Assembly: GCA_026826555.1 (NCBI GenBank)
Contig: JAKSZT010000142.1
Span: 2,112,707 to 2,176,706 of the forward strand
Source of the DNA: Tolypeutes matacus
Taxonomy: Eukaryota; Chordata; Mammalia; Cingulata; Chlamyphoridae
Direction: 5' to 3'
DNA: 64,000 bases
Part shown: positions 21,912 to 33,375 of the stretch, one piece after another
Position numbering within the stretch: the first letter of the stretch is position 1
Layout of the letters: each line of letters begins with the position of its first letter
The notes under the pieces: model-generated
What the model saw: the letters and a program-made list of their open reading frames with translations, nothing else
What the model was told of the DNA's origin: nothing
The model's database searches: none
Position numbers and translations under genes: made by a program

Positions 21912-23196
21912 TTGTGACAATTTGAAGTTTTGTGAGTAGCAGAAGAGATCATACTCTTGGAGTTAATCCATTCCCATGGGTGTGGGACCCTTTGATTGCA
22001 TTGAATTCAGTTGTGGTCCTTTGTACAGAGTACTTCAGTCAAGTGTGACCAGGGTGGATTTTGGCTCTTTTGCTGGAGTCTTTTATAAATGGGAGAGACA
22101 TTCAGAGTCACAGCAGAAAAGAGAGCTGCCATTTCTATCCTGTCATGTGAGAAAGGACTCCAGGATTGCCTACAGCTGCATAAAGACAAAAACTCCCTGA
22201 AAGACCAAGAGAGAGACTGGAGGATGGAATCAATGGAGCAGACTGAAGCTGAAGCAGCAAGGCCTGGGGAGAGATGAGCCATATAACTGATCATTTCCAG
22301 CTAGCTCTGGGAGAAAGTGAGCCAGGAGAAGAAGGCACAGACAAGCCACCATTTTACCTTGCCACTTGGCATGAGTCCTGGATCAGCAGAGCAAACTACC
22401 TTTGGTGAGACAGCATCACTGATGATGTCTTGATTTGGACATTTTCAAAGCCTTGGAACTATAAGAATTAACCCTAATAAATTCCCATTATAAATGCTGT
22501 AGTAGTTTGATATTGTTTATGAATTCCAAAAATAGATATTGGATTATGTTTCTGAACATATTAGACTGGATTGGATTCAGAGGTTTCACATTCACTTGAT
22601 TAAATAATGATTAAGGCTTTGATTGGACCATGTCAGTAGGGCATTGAGTCCCTGCCCCCTTGGTGGGCAGGCACTCACAGAGAAAATGAGGTGGCAGAAG
22701 AGAAAGTTGGAGTTTTGAAATGGAGCCTAGGGAAGTAAACACACAGAAGAAGAGCACAGAGGAATAGAAACAGCTCCAGAGACACAGCAGAGGACCCGGG
22801 AAACAAGAGAGCCTAATAGTCTACAGCTGACCTTGTGGAGAGAACAGAACAGCTAAGCCCAGAGAGGAACAAGCCCCAGGAGAGAGAGATGAGACTTATC
22901 CAAGCCTACAGTTGATATTGGAAGTAGCTGGGACCACAGAATCTTAAGAGGAAAAGGAAGGCTGGACCCTTGCAGATGTCGGCAACCATCTTGCTCCAAT
23001 ACGTGGCAACATACTTTGGTGAGGGAAGTAACTTATGCTTTATGGCCTGGTAACTGTAGGCTTCTACCCCAAATAAATACCCTTTATAAAATCAGCAGAT
23101 TTCTGGTATTTTGCATTAGCACCCCTTTGGCTGACTAATACAAATGCTAACCCATTTCCGATAGTTTTACATTGTCAGCCTTTAGCAAACTAAAAC
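21912..23196 (+). mobile_element. MaLR/ERVL-like LTR (outer), split by another LTR
   Basis: The 5' part (21912-22497) begins TGTGACAATTTG. Its 3' end, AGCAAACTAAAAC near 23196, resumes after the inner LTR. An AATAAATTCCC polyadenylation-like stretch sits just before the split. It appears related to the inner LTR at its 3' end. The flanking target duplication is not clear, so the edges are approximate. Confidence 0.68.
22498..23142 (+). mobile_element. Solo LTR (MaLR/ERVL-like), 5-bp TSD
   Basis: It starts TGTAGTAG and ends TAATACA. AATGC occurs directly outside both ends (22493-22497 and 23143-23147), the 5-bp duplication typical of ERVL/MaLR insertions. AAATAAATACCC serves as the polyadenylation region. 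Related LTRs lie at 39470-39690 and 46164-46697. It sits inside the outer LTR. Confidence 0.85.
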
Positions 23197-23332
23197 CAAA
23201 GTTAAAAATATAAAACTCTTAGAAGAAAATGGGGGTAAATTTTCATGATCTTGCATTAGGCCATGAATTCTTAGATATGACACCAAAACCAAGAGAGAGG
23301 AAAAAAAAAAGATAAATGGATAAAATAGACTT

Positions 23333-23784
23333 TGTGTTGGAATGGAGCTATGCACCCCAGAAAAACATGTTCTTAAATTTAATGCATTTCTGAGGGTGCA
23401 AGCCCTTGGAAATAAGACCTTTTGATGATGTTATTTCAGTTAAGGCATGGGGCAGCTGAATCAGAATAGGTCTTAATCCTATTCCTGAGGGCCTTATAAG
23501 GAAGGTCACACACAGAGAGAAACCTGCAGGAATCAGCCAGAAGCTGGAATTTAATGGAGCTGAGAAGCCAGGAGAGGCTGCCATGTACATTGCCATGTGA
23601 GAGAAAAGCCCAAGGACTACAGGAAGCCTGGCCCAGAATAGAATAGTATTCTGGGAAAAGGCATTGCCTTAATGATACCTTGATTTTGGACTTTTCCAAC
23701 CTCAAAACTGTGAGCCAATAAATTCCTTTTTTTTAAGCCAACCCACTGAATGGTATTTGCTTTAGCAGCCAAGAAATTCAGACA
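23333..23784 (+). mobile_element. Solo LTR (MLT/MST-like), 5-bp TSD
   Basis: It starts TGTGTTGG and ends TTCAGACA, flanked by GACTT (23328-23332 and 23785-23789). The wording of the 3' half (a CTGTGAGCCAATAAATTCC block followed by AAGCCAACCC) is typical of mammalian MaLR LTRs. It is inserted in L1 ORF2. Confidence 0.83.
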
Positions 23785-23831
23785 GACTTGATCAAAATTA
23801 CAAACTTTTATGCATCAAAGAATATTATCAA

Positions 23832-23998
23832 AGGAATGGAGGTGGCTCAAGCGATTAGGTGCCTTCCTCCCATATCCAAGGTCCCACGTTTGCTACCCAG
23901 TGTCTCCTAAAGAAACAAGGAAGATGAAGAGACACAGCAAGTGCAAACAACAAGGGGGTGGGGAGAAATAAATAATTAAAATAAATCCTTTTTTTAAA
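23832..23998 (+). mobile_element. DAS-type SINE monomer
   Basis: The tRNA-like head GGAGGTGGCTCAAGCGATTAG is followed by a degenerate B box and a tail with AATAAATCC plus a T and A run. It is flanked by the 15-bp repeat AAAGAATATTATCAA (23817-23831 and 23999-24013). This single unit contrasts with the multimers near the left edge. Confidence 0.85.
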
Positions 23999-24399
23999 AA
24001 AGAATATTATCAATAAAGTGAAAAGACAACACTCAGAATAGGAAAATATTTAAATAATTGCAAATCATGTATCCAGAATATATAAAGTACTCTTACTAGT
24101 CAAAAATGAAGTAAAAATGGACAAAGGACTTGAATAGACAGTTCTCCAAAGAAGATATACAAGTGATTAACAAGCCAATGGAAAAATGCTCAACATCATT
24201 AGTCACTCAGGAAATGCCAGTTAAAACAACAATGGGACACTACTTCACATGCACTAGGAAGGCTACAATGAAAAAAAGTATGAAAATAACAAGTGTTGAC
24301 AAGGATGGGGAGAAAATGAAACTCCCGCATTGCTGGGGAAAATATAAAATGGTTCAGTGCTGTGGAAAAGAGTTTGTCAGTTCCTAAAACATAGCAAAA

Positions 24400-24432
24400 T
24401 AAAACAACAACAACAACAACAACAACAAAAAA
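24400..24432. repeat. (AAC)n microsatellite
   Basis: About nine AAC units followed by an A run lie inside L1, directly before the LTR at 24446. Confidence 0.85.
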
Positions 24433-24445
24433 AATAGTTACCCCC

Positions 24446-24893
24446 GTATTAGTCAGGGTTCTTTTGGGAAACAGAATCAACAGGAAATATCTGTAACTAG
24501 TATGAGATTTTATGAGTCTTTCATGTCACCGTGGGGATGCATGAGTACAGGTTCTGCAGGCAAGCTGCAAATCAGGGACTCTGATGAAAGTCCAGTGAAG
24601 GTCCTTGATGAGTTTCTGGGAGACGTTGGCTGTCCAAAGAGGAGCTGGGAAATTCTCTCTGAATGCTGAAATCGTTTCCCCTTTTAAGGCATTCAACTGA
24701 TTGGATAAAGCATCACTCATTGCTGACAGCAATCTCCCTGCTTGATACAGATATAATCAGCCATCTATGCAGTAAAGTCACCGATGACTAAAGCCCATAA
24801 ATGTCTTTGTATTACAATTAGCCCAATGCTTGCTTGACCAAACAACAGGGCACAATTACCTGATCGAGTTGACATATTAGCCTAAACATCACA
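24446..24893 (-). mobile_element. Solo LTR, minus strand, family uncertain
   Basis: On the minus strand it begins TGTGATG and ends in CTGACTAATAC. It interrupts L1 sequence that resumes at 24894. The flanks CCCCC and CCACC could be a mutated 5-bp duplication. The ends match a common mammalian LTR type that I cannot name with certainty. Confidence 0.7.
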
Positions 24894-25317
24894 CCACCTG
24901 AATCAGATAATCCACTCTTAGAAATATATAGCCCAAACAATTTAAAACAGGTACTCAAATACTTCCACACACATGCATGTCCATAGCAGCAGAGTTCACA
25001 ATAGCAAAAATGTGGAAACAACTCAAATATCCATCAACAGAAGAATGGATGAACGTAATTTAGTAAATACATACAATGTAATGTTATTCAACCATAAAGA
25101 GGAATGAAGTACTCATACAAGGTACAACATGAATGAACTTTAAAACATTGTTCTAAGCGAAAGCAGGATGACACAAAAGATAAAATATAAGATTCCATTT
25201 AAAATGAATTATCTAGTATAGGTGAATCCATAAAGACCAAAAGTAGATTAGTGGTTGCCAAGAGCTGCCAAGAGTGGGAGTTGGGGGATGACTGATTAAT
25301 CAGTATGGGATATTATC

Positions 25318-25848
25318 TTTTTTTTGAGGTTTTTTTTTTTTAAATTTTTAAAAAACCTTTAGATTACATAAATGTTAAATAAAAAATATAGGGGATTCCC
25401 CTATATCTCACCCTACCCCTTCCCACAATTTCCCCTGTTAACAATATCTTTTATTAGTGTAGTACATTTGTTACAATTGATGAACACATATTGAAACATT
25501 GCTACCAACCATGGACTACATATAGTTTACATTATAGTTTACACTTCGCACCACACAATTTTATAGGTTTTACAAAATTTTATAATGGCCTGTATCCCAT
25601 TATTGCAATGTCATTCAGGACAATTCCAATGTCCCCAAAGTACCCCATGTTGCACCTATTCTTCCCTCTCCCTCCCATCAGAACCTCTGGTGGCCACTGC
25701 CTTTATATCAATGATACAAGTTCTTCTCTTGCTAGAATAATCATAATTCCATAGTTGCATTCCCCCCTAATGATTGTTCATACTTTAATCTTGAGGATTT
25801 GGGGGATGGTGTTGCCAACTCCGTTTCTGATAGAGAGGGGTTTTGTTC
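25318..25848 (-). mobile_element. L1-3'UTR-like poly(A) repeat, copy 4, minus strand
   Basis: It is inserted in the 3'UTR of the surrounding L1. It begins with a T-rich stretch (a poly(A) tail on the minus strand). Next comes the inverted repeat ATATAGGGG ATT CCCCTATAT (25388-25408), then blocks matching 44930-45400 in reverse. The 5' truncated end is near 25848. Confidence 0.8.
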
Positions 25849-26034
25849 TCTTAGGGTGAAGAAAATGATTTGGAAATTGATAGAGTTGGTGGTTGTACAT
25901 TGTAAATGTACTAAATGTTAATTAATGTATCCTTTTTTTTTCAATATATAAAATCCCTTTACTAATAAGTATTTAAATGATTTACCACTTCATATTCTGT
26001 GTCCAATATTTCCTCTAGATTTTTTTTTTCATTT
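25849..26034. other. End of L1 3'UTR and short unassigned spacer
   Basis: L1 3'UTR sequence resumes to about 25935. The rest is AT-rich spacer before the next repeat copy. Confidence 0.5.
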
Positions 26035-26815
26035 TCAGTGGGCTTTGCCAATAAGCATGGACCATAGTTCACATTGTAGACCACACTGTCTCCCACACAG
26101 TTCTGCATGGTATATGCTAATATATATGTATCTGTCATTGTAATGTCACTCAAGATAATTCTCAAGTCCTGAAAAAGCCCCTGTATTACAAAATTTTCCC
26201 TTCCCTGCCCTGAAAACATTTAGTGGCCACTGCCTCTACCTCACTGTTATAATTTCTTCCATTGCTTGAATCACAATATGTCTACAACAGAATACTATTA
26301 AGTCCACTCTAGTCCATAGCTCTTCCCCCAATCCTGAGGAGTCTTGGATGGTAATGTCCACTTCACCTCCAAGCGATAGTGGGCTTATATCCCATGGGTA
26401 TGGTGGATGGGATTATCCTGCCTGCAGCTGCAGGCTCTCTCCATTCCCTGGGATGGCCAGTGTCCATCATGGTCTCCTCACCAGGTGATTTGGGTGAGTC
26501 CATTGAGCTGTAGAGTAGGAGTTGCAGCTCCACCGATATTCCAGGCACAGCTGGCACATGGGCAGGCCAGAGGCTCCAGTCTCTGGAATTACACCTACAA
26601 ACTCCAGCATCACATATAGGTTTGAATAGAAGAGACTGATGGACCATGTGCAGGGAGGATTTATTTGAGTCCAACTCTGTCACTCTCAGGAGCACAGATT
26701 CCAAAGTAGAGCCCACTGATAAGGCATCAATCTCTGGAGCTATCCCGCTTTGTATAAGACCTGGGTGTCTCCAGAGCCCTCAGGAGCCCCTCTGTGAGGG
26801 GTGATATCCACTTTG
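26035..26815 (-). mobile_element. L1-3'UTR-like poly(A) repeat, copy 5, minus strand
   Basis: It is the reverse complement of most of 18200-18900. On its own strand it stops early, at AAAGCCCA before the usual last 100 bases, and is followed by an A-rich run. It therefore lacks the terminal hairpin region and may have ended at an internal poly(A) site. Confidence 0.8.
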
Positions 26816-26819
26816 GTGT

Positions 26820-27560
26820 TCTATGTATACTTTAAAATTATTAATTTTGTTAAAATTTAACCTAAAAATCCAACTCAACAGAAAGAAAATCCAATTATGA
26901 GTAAAGAACATAAGGAGATATTTCACAAAGGAAGATGTATGAATTACAAATAAATACTTGAAAAGATAATCAAAATTAACAGTCTTTAGGGAAATTCAAA
27001 TTCCCTCAATAAGATATCACTATAAATCTATTATAACTGATTTTTAAAAAAGCAGTATCAATATCAAAAATTGGCAAGGGTTCAGAGACACTGAATCTCT
27101 CACACATTGTGGCAGAAATGTAAAATGCTCCAGCTTCTCTGAAAAATGCTTAGTTTCTTAACAAACAAACAAACATGCAAATAAACAAAAAGTAAGCATA
27201 CACTTTCATATGTCCTAGCAATACCACCCCTGGACACTCCAGAGAAATTAAGATTTATGTTCATATAAAATAACTGTATGAATGCTTAAAGCACCTTTAC
27301 TTATATTAACCTAGAAGTGGAAACAACCAGATATCTTTCAAAGTGTTGGTAATTAAACAAACCGTGGTACCTCCATATGACTTAGAATACTGCTCAACCC
27401 TAAAAAGAAATGAACTATTGATACACACAGCAATCTGGATGAATCTCCAGGGAAGTTTTGTACCTCCAGTTGAGATGAATCTGAGAATCTAGTGATACCA
27501 CGTTGGCTAATATCAGAACAGAGTATCAAAGAAAAGAGAGATACAAAGAGAAATAACTGT
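26820..27560 (+). mobile_element. Old L1 ORF2 C-terminal and 3'UTR relic
   Basis: Degenerate L1 sequence resembles the ORF2 C-terminal part and 3'UTR, for example AACAAACCGTGGTACCTCCA near 27355. Divergence is high, so it is an ancient copy. No frame survives. Confidence 0.65.
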
Positions 27561-28620
27561 TTTAAAGTCTCTTATTTAATTTTCAAAATACTTTGAACTA
27601 AGGGTCTATATGTGACTTGAGTATAGGGAATTGGGCTGGGTTTAATAAATTTTAAAACATATATGGGTGAAAACTATTCAGATATACAGCTTCATTGAAA
27701 GCTGAGGTAAGATTAAAAGTATATAATACAATAATTTTATTCCTAGAGAGAAAGTTAGATACTAGATATTAGACACAGGGTAGAAAGGTTTGTTTAAATA
27801 AACCCTGAAGTTGCAGAAGTGAGTCACTTCCTTAGGCAAGACCCTTGGACTCTCCAGAAACATAAGTGGTGGAGGGAGAAAGCAATACCAAGAAAGAATG
27901 GTTGTGGATATATTTCTTTTCATGAAACACTACCTAACCTTTGTTTTTTCAAACTGCATCTTAGATCAAGGGTAGGTAGAAATGAAAACGAGTTTCTCCA
28001 TGTAGGAATAGAATTTTACTTCTAATGAAAATCTAAGTTTGGGAATCTTCTTTGAACATTCAGCATTTAGAATGACTTACATTAATAAGATTTCTAAGAA
28101 AAAATAATTTGATTTAAGAGTTACTTTAATATTCATGTGGAAAAAAAAGGACATATCACAGAGAATTTGTAGAGAAATCAGCTGATCTCTCAATGATTGC
28201 AGTTTAAGATGAGTAGGAATAATTAAGATGCATGCAGCTTCAAAGAAATTTCTCAGTGACCTGCCCGTCTGAACTTAAACAATGTATTTTAAAAGTTCAC
28301 AATTTTGGCATTAATACAACCTAATGATGTTTCTGAGTTGAGTAAATATTGAGAATAGATGAGTCTTTGTATAGTTCTAGGAAGTCAGAAATGCCTCATG
28401 TGATTTGCATATATTTGAATAGCATTTACTATATGACTGGTTCTATGCCAAATACACTATATACGTTATTCAATTTAATATGACAGAGTCTTAGAAATTC
28501 AAAGATAAATTGAATTTTTCCTAAAATAAGAAATGAGTTTAGTTTACCCTTCATGGCCTGTCAAAGCCTATCATGTTTATTCTTATCATAGCCCTCACTT
28601 TGTTGCATGTTTTGTATTCA
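27561..28620. other. Intergenic, no gene seen
   Basis: This is AT-rich single-copy sequence. The open frame 27819-28025 has no recognisable domain or codon pattern, and I do not call it. Confidence 0.5.
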
Positions 28621-28624
28621 ATTG

Positions 28625-28765
28625 TACACTTGCCTTTATTCCCCTAAACTGAAAGATACTTGAGCTTAAGAATTTATGTGTTCTTAAATGTTCGATCTCC
28701 ATTCCAGTGCATGAAAGCTGAAATATAGTAGGTACTTGATGAATATTTATTAATTTAATAAATGT
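28625..28765 (+). mobile_element. L2/MIR-type ancient repeat
   Basis: The ATAGTAGGTACTTGATGAA block, followed by an AATAAA-like end, matches the 3' terminus shared by L2 LINEs and MIR SINEs. Such copies predate placental radiation. Confidence 0.65.
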
Positions 28766-30119
28766 ATAAGTTGATTTAGTACTCTTAGTGCTGAAAAGAT
28801 GGCTATGTCCAAAATCTATCAAGTCTTAGTATAAAGTTTAATCAGGATTACATCAAGAAAAACTATGGGAATTAATTCTAATGGTGATGTTATTTTTAAT
28901 GTTCACATATAGAGGTAATTGATCATAAAATAGGCTTTTCCAAAGTTTATAAAATCAACCAATGGTATTATCACAATAACAAGCAAGGCTATTGTAAAGA
29001 CATTTATTTTAAGGCAGAAATTGTTTTCCTTCTATGATCTTTAATTGCTTATGCATATAGATAGGAATTTAGCATAGGAAAAATGAAAAGTACACAGGAG
29101 GAGGCTTCCACTGATTGATGATAGTGTCCAAAATTATTGGGGCATTTATATAGTTACTCAAGTAATTGAATCATTATCCAATCTTCTCCTTTGGTTGGAT
29201 GTTTCAGAGTCAACCTATGAAAAATATTGCTTGAGTTTTCTGATTATTAATTTGGTTAATATCAATGTTAACTCTTGATTAGGATTGCCTATTTAGGATA
29301 TAGGAACACTTAAAAACTCACCATAATCACAATATCTCTAATGAAAAAAAACATATACACAAACAAAAAGAATGAAAAACCATGGAAACCCCATCATAAG
29401 ATCTGAATCTGTTATTCAAACACAAAATTACTCTCCAATGGACAAAATCAACTCAGTAAAGAGATGCAGTGCTTATTTGGAGTACACTTTTGGTGGATAT
29501 TTATTAATTCAATAATCTAATGTACATTACTTGGTAATACTCTAGTTTGTATTTACTCTATGAAAAATTATTTAATCATAAAATATGGATTTAACCACGT
29601 AAAAACTAACTTCTATAATTGAATATCACTGTCATACATTTATGTTTGAAAAAAATGAAAGGTTTGCATAATATATATTCACAAGAAAAAGTACTTTAAA
29701 ATATTTTTTAAATAAATTGGATGTTGAAATGTTTTTTTTTCCTCTTCTCAAGCCTCCCCCAAAAAGGCCAAAGTTTCACTGGATGCTATTTATTCCCAGG
29801 ATACCTTCTCTGTGTTTCTCTCTTACAGGTTGAACTATGACTAGGATGTTAAAATTCACTTTTATATCAACCTAAGATAAAATAAACTAGTAAGATAAAT
29901 CTGGTTTAAAAAAAAAAAGAAAATCGCAGAGAGTATCCCAAAATGTAGGTGTTGCATAGAGGATAAATCCAAGTATAATTTTTTTGTTGACATCGACAAA
30001 TGTTTATCTGTAATATCACACATAACAAATTATACCAATCTAATAGAATGAAATATTTTATTAGAATCATATTAAGGATTTTATTTCTGCAAAACTAGAA
30101 TTCAGTGAAAAGTCACGTG
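28766..30119. other. Intergenic, AT-rich, no gene seen
   Basis: I find no gene, RNA gene or assignable repeat in this stretch upstream of the olfactory receptor relic's 3' end. Confidence 0.5.
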
Positions 30120-31028
30120 TCAGTTCTGCAGTTTCTTCATGGCTGCTTTCGTCTCATCATTTCTCAATGTATAGATTAAGGGATTCAAAAGGGCAGTAAA
30201 AATGTAAAACACAGACAGGACCTTATCCACAGAGAACCTACTGAAAGGCCACACATAAATGAAAATGCAAGACCTGAAGAAAAGCGTGACAACCATGATG
30301 TGAGTAGAACAAGTAAACAGTGCTTTGTAGACCCCACCAGCAGCATGTTGTTGCACAGTGACAAGTATACTGTGTAGGAGACCATGAGGAGGAGAAAACA
30401 ACACATGGAAAGCAACCCATTGTCTGAGATCATAAGTATGCTTAAGACATAGGTGTCCTTGCAAGCAAGTTTGATGACCAAAGGAAGATCACAAAAGAAG
30501 CTGTCCACCACATTGGGGCCACAGTAAGGTAAATTCACAATGAAAGCTACTTGACTGATGGCATGCACAAATCTGAGAGTCCATGAAACCAACACCAGCC
30601 CAATGCAAGTCCACTGTCTCATCATAGTCATGTAATGCAAGGGTGTGTTTATGGCCACATACCTGTCAAAGGCCATGGAAACAAGCAGTACCATCTCAGC
30701 CCCAACAATAAAGTGCAAGAAGAAGATTTGAGCCATACATCCCCCAAAAGGAGATGAGCTTTCGATCACTAAGAAAATCCTTGATCATCTTGGGTGTGAC
30801 AAACGAAGCCAGCCACATGTCAAGGAAAGATAGGTTCCCCAGCAGGAAGTACATAGGGGAAGAGTGTAAGCGGGGGTCAGAAATGACAGTGAGGAGGTTA
30901 CCCAGCACTATGGCTATATAGATTCCAGAGAAGAATAAAAAGAAAAAAAATTTGGAGGTACCCTAAATTGCAGAGTCCATGCAACACAAAAATTCTGACA
31001 CCAAGGAATAATTCTGCAAGTCCATCAT
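30120..31028 (-). pseudogene. Olfactory receptor family 4 (OR4K-like) pseudogene
   Basis: This is a relic of a seven-transmembrane odorant receptor on the minus strand. The start is ATG at 31028 or 31025, giving MDLQNYSLVSEF. An in-frame TAG at 30963-30965 cuts the first membrane segment. The frame then gives PMYFLLGNLSFLDMW (segment 2). A one-base shift in the T/G run near 30750 moves to the frame with FGGCMAQIFFLHF, MAFDRYVAI (intact DRY) and LPYCGPN. A second shift near 30370, at SYTV, leads to the last frame with the end of segment 6 and PLIYTLRN, finishing at 30120. Length (about 302 codons) and all seven segments are otherwise preserved, so disabling was fairly late. The wording around LPYCGPN and SRFSVDKVLSVFY is OR4K-like by recollection. 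It is about 24 kb from the other receptor relic, in opposite orientation. Confidence 0.92.
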
Positions 31029-31423
31029 CTCAGGTTTCAGATTTTCTTTTTAATCTATATGAAGAAAAGAAAAGTAAATGAAAGTGCCTATCAAATTCCA
31101 GGCACATAGAAAGTGATCAGCTAAATTATATCTGGATACAATTCGTAATTTTTAAGAGATACCCTAAAATACAATATATGGTAAATTAAAAACAAGTCCA
31201 TACCCACACATATTTTGCCTTTTTCAGACTTAAGTTTCCTTAAGGACAGTTGGACATGCTGAGAGACACCAGCAGAGAGGATAGTTGTAGGAATTATTTT
31301 CTTCTCTCATTTATGGCATTTTTCCATGGGGAAATGGTGAGCAAATTTACAGATAATGCAAGTTTGATAGAATTCACTTATAGAGTATTTCAAAAGGCTG
31401 GGAATATCAGCTGCAATCAGAAA
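31029..31423. other. Upstream region of olfactory receptor relic
   Basis: No clear promoter or other gene is visible. Odorant receptor promoters often lie several kb upstream and cannot be recognised by eye. Confidence 0.4.
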
Positions 31424-31430
31424 ATCTATC

Positions 31431-31473
<43 letters not shown>

Positions 31474-31477
31474 ATCA
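31424..31477. repeat. (TATC)n microsatellite
   Basis: About 12 near-perfect CTAT/TATC units with one interruption at each end. It is probably length-polymorphic. Confidence 0.93.
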
Positions 31478-31499
31478 TCTATTTTTCTCGATCTATCAA

Positions 31500-33230
31500 A
31501 AGAAAGAGAGAGGAAGGAGTATAGACTGGTACATACAGGGATTTAGGGTAATATATTAATATATGTCTATTAATTTTTTAACTTTTTATGTATTATAATG
31601 AGAAATAGTTTATCTTATTTAAAAATAAGGAAAACCTTGTATTGCACAAAAAGAAAAATCACTAATGGTGTAATTAGTTGCAGTGCATATGATTAATTGA
31701 ATTATAAGGAAGATCTGATTCAGAATAACTATGTCTTGGTCTCCAACAAAAGTTTAGCTCTAGATATTGCTTCCTAAAGAGCATAGGAGTTGTGATTTCT
31801 CTCATGTTAACCCTGCTTTGAATAATTTTTGTTTATATAGATACTTTATTAAGAAATTATTTAACTATTTAAAAATTCACCAATGTAAAGTGTAAAAATG
31901 AATGATTTTTATTATATTTACCAAGTTTTACAAATCTCTATAGTTTCTGCTTTAAATATTGTCAGTCTTAGTTCCTTGCAGGATTTCTCTTGTCAATACT
32001 CAGTTTTCTTCTCCTTCCTTATTCATTTGCTCTTTCACATTCATATTGGTTGTATTTATGTAATACAAACATATTTCTATGTCACTTATTTCAGTGTAAA
32101 AACAAATTAATATAAAGAGAAATAAATCTCAGCCTAGTTTTTATGCAATTCTTTCAAACTCAAAATATTGTATGTTGCTTTTATCTTTTTTTAATCAATT
32201 AGAACTGGGATTTAAAATAACCATTGTATTTAACATAATATTAGAATCATTCTTTATAAATCTACTTTAAAGGACTGTAGGATGACTTTCAGTGAAAGAG
32301 AGATTTTTCAGGACTCCTGAATAAAGACAAAATCATAAAATGCAATCGTTTTTTAAGAGGTGATTCCACAATTACACACGTTATTGATAAATTCTGCATT
32401 TTGTTGAAAAAGGTAGGTCTGAGCATCCAGATGAAATAGGATGGGGTGTATAGCTCCCATTAACAGTTTATCATGAGAAAAACACTATTGCCTCATTGTC
32501 TTACTAAGAAGAAAATATTATATAAATCTTTTTAATAAAGGGTATCAAACAGAATTATTCTTAAGCAATTTACCAAGATGCAGAAATGTTCTTCATAAGA
32601 GGCTTTATATGTTGGCCCTTTATAAAACTCAAGACTTTAACATGAAAAAAAAAAAGATTTTTAAAGTTTCTAAGGATAACTAGAAGAACCTATTCCAAAT
32701 CTGTAACATTCTAATGATGTGGCCTTACCATAATGACAGAATTTTTTCAATATGTGTAAATTAATGGCTAGAATATACAGTTCAATCCACTCAGCACTCA
32801 AAAAGCACTCAACCAGGCTTCTGTCAGTTAAATGAGTACTCAAAATACTTCTTGATCCTCTTGCATTTTTATAATAACATTATATTAAAACATTTAATTA
32901 CAGAACTTGTGTACTAACTAGATGCTACCCCTTCTTTAAGCCCAGATTTAAAATCTGAAACTAAAGTATCTGTGTATGCAATGGATATAATCACATTCAG
33001 AAAATCTTCACAGATGTAAACATTACTCTGTTTGTTACTCTAGCATCCATATTAATGACCATAGAAACCTGTTTTTTTATTGAAATTCCTTCCTTCTTTC
33101 TGGTCATGAAGAATTTCACATGTAAATCTAAAAGGTAATTGTATTTATTTAGTACTTGTAAAGATTATTTGAATTGGAAAGTTGAAATAATCAAATGGAA
33201 AACTCAGGAAAAATAAAGAAATCTTAGCTT
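31500..33230. other. Intergenic, AT-rich, no gene seen
   Basis: No assignable repeat or gene. Open frames here are short and AT-driven. Confidence 0.5.
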
Positions 33231-33234
33231 CCAA

Positions 33235-33375
33235 TTGGATCAAAAGATTCTAAAATTAGATTGTGGTGTTGGCTGTAAAACTGTAAAAATACTAAAAAAT
33301 CATTGAACTGCACCCTTCAAATGAGTGGGTTTTATGGTACATAAATTATACCTCAATAAAGCTGATTAAAAATGG
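33235..33375 (+). mobile_element. L1M 3'UTR end fragment
   Basis: AACTGCACCCTTCAAATGAG and the following TTATACCTCAATAAAGCTG resemble the terminal 3'UTR of L1M elements. The fragment is short and diverged. Confidence 0.65.

Larger units (their letters stand above)
20098..25935 (+). mobile_element. L1 ORF2 and 3'UTR with five nested insertions
   Basis: This is a plus-strand L1 starting near the endonuclease/reverse transcriptase junction. The reverse transcriptase motif reads FRDD instead of FADD (21126-21137), so the active site is altered. The L1 is interrupted by LTRs (21912-23196 with 22498-23142 inside it, 23333-23784, 24446-24893), a SINE (23832-23998) and a minus-strand poly(A) repeat (25318-25848). 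L1 sequence resumes between them and ends in a 3'UTR at about 25935. No frame of useful length remains. Confidence 0.85.

Noticed and set aside
31424..31477. CRISPR-like regular repeat
   Set aside because: It is a simple tetranucleotide microsatellite in a mammalian genome; there are no spacers.
31250..31546. 98-residue open frame ending in a serine/isoleucine/tyrosine/leucine repeat
   Set aside because: The repetitive part is the translated (TATC)n microsatellite and the rest has no recognisable domain.
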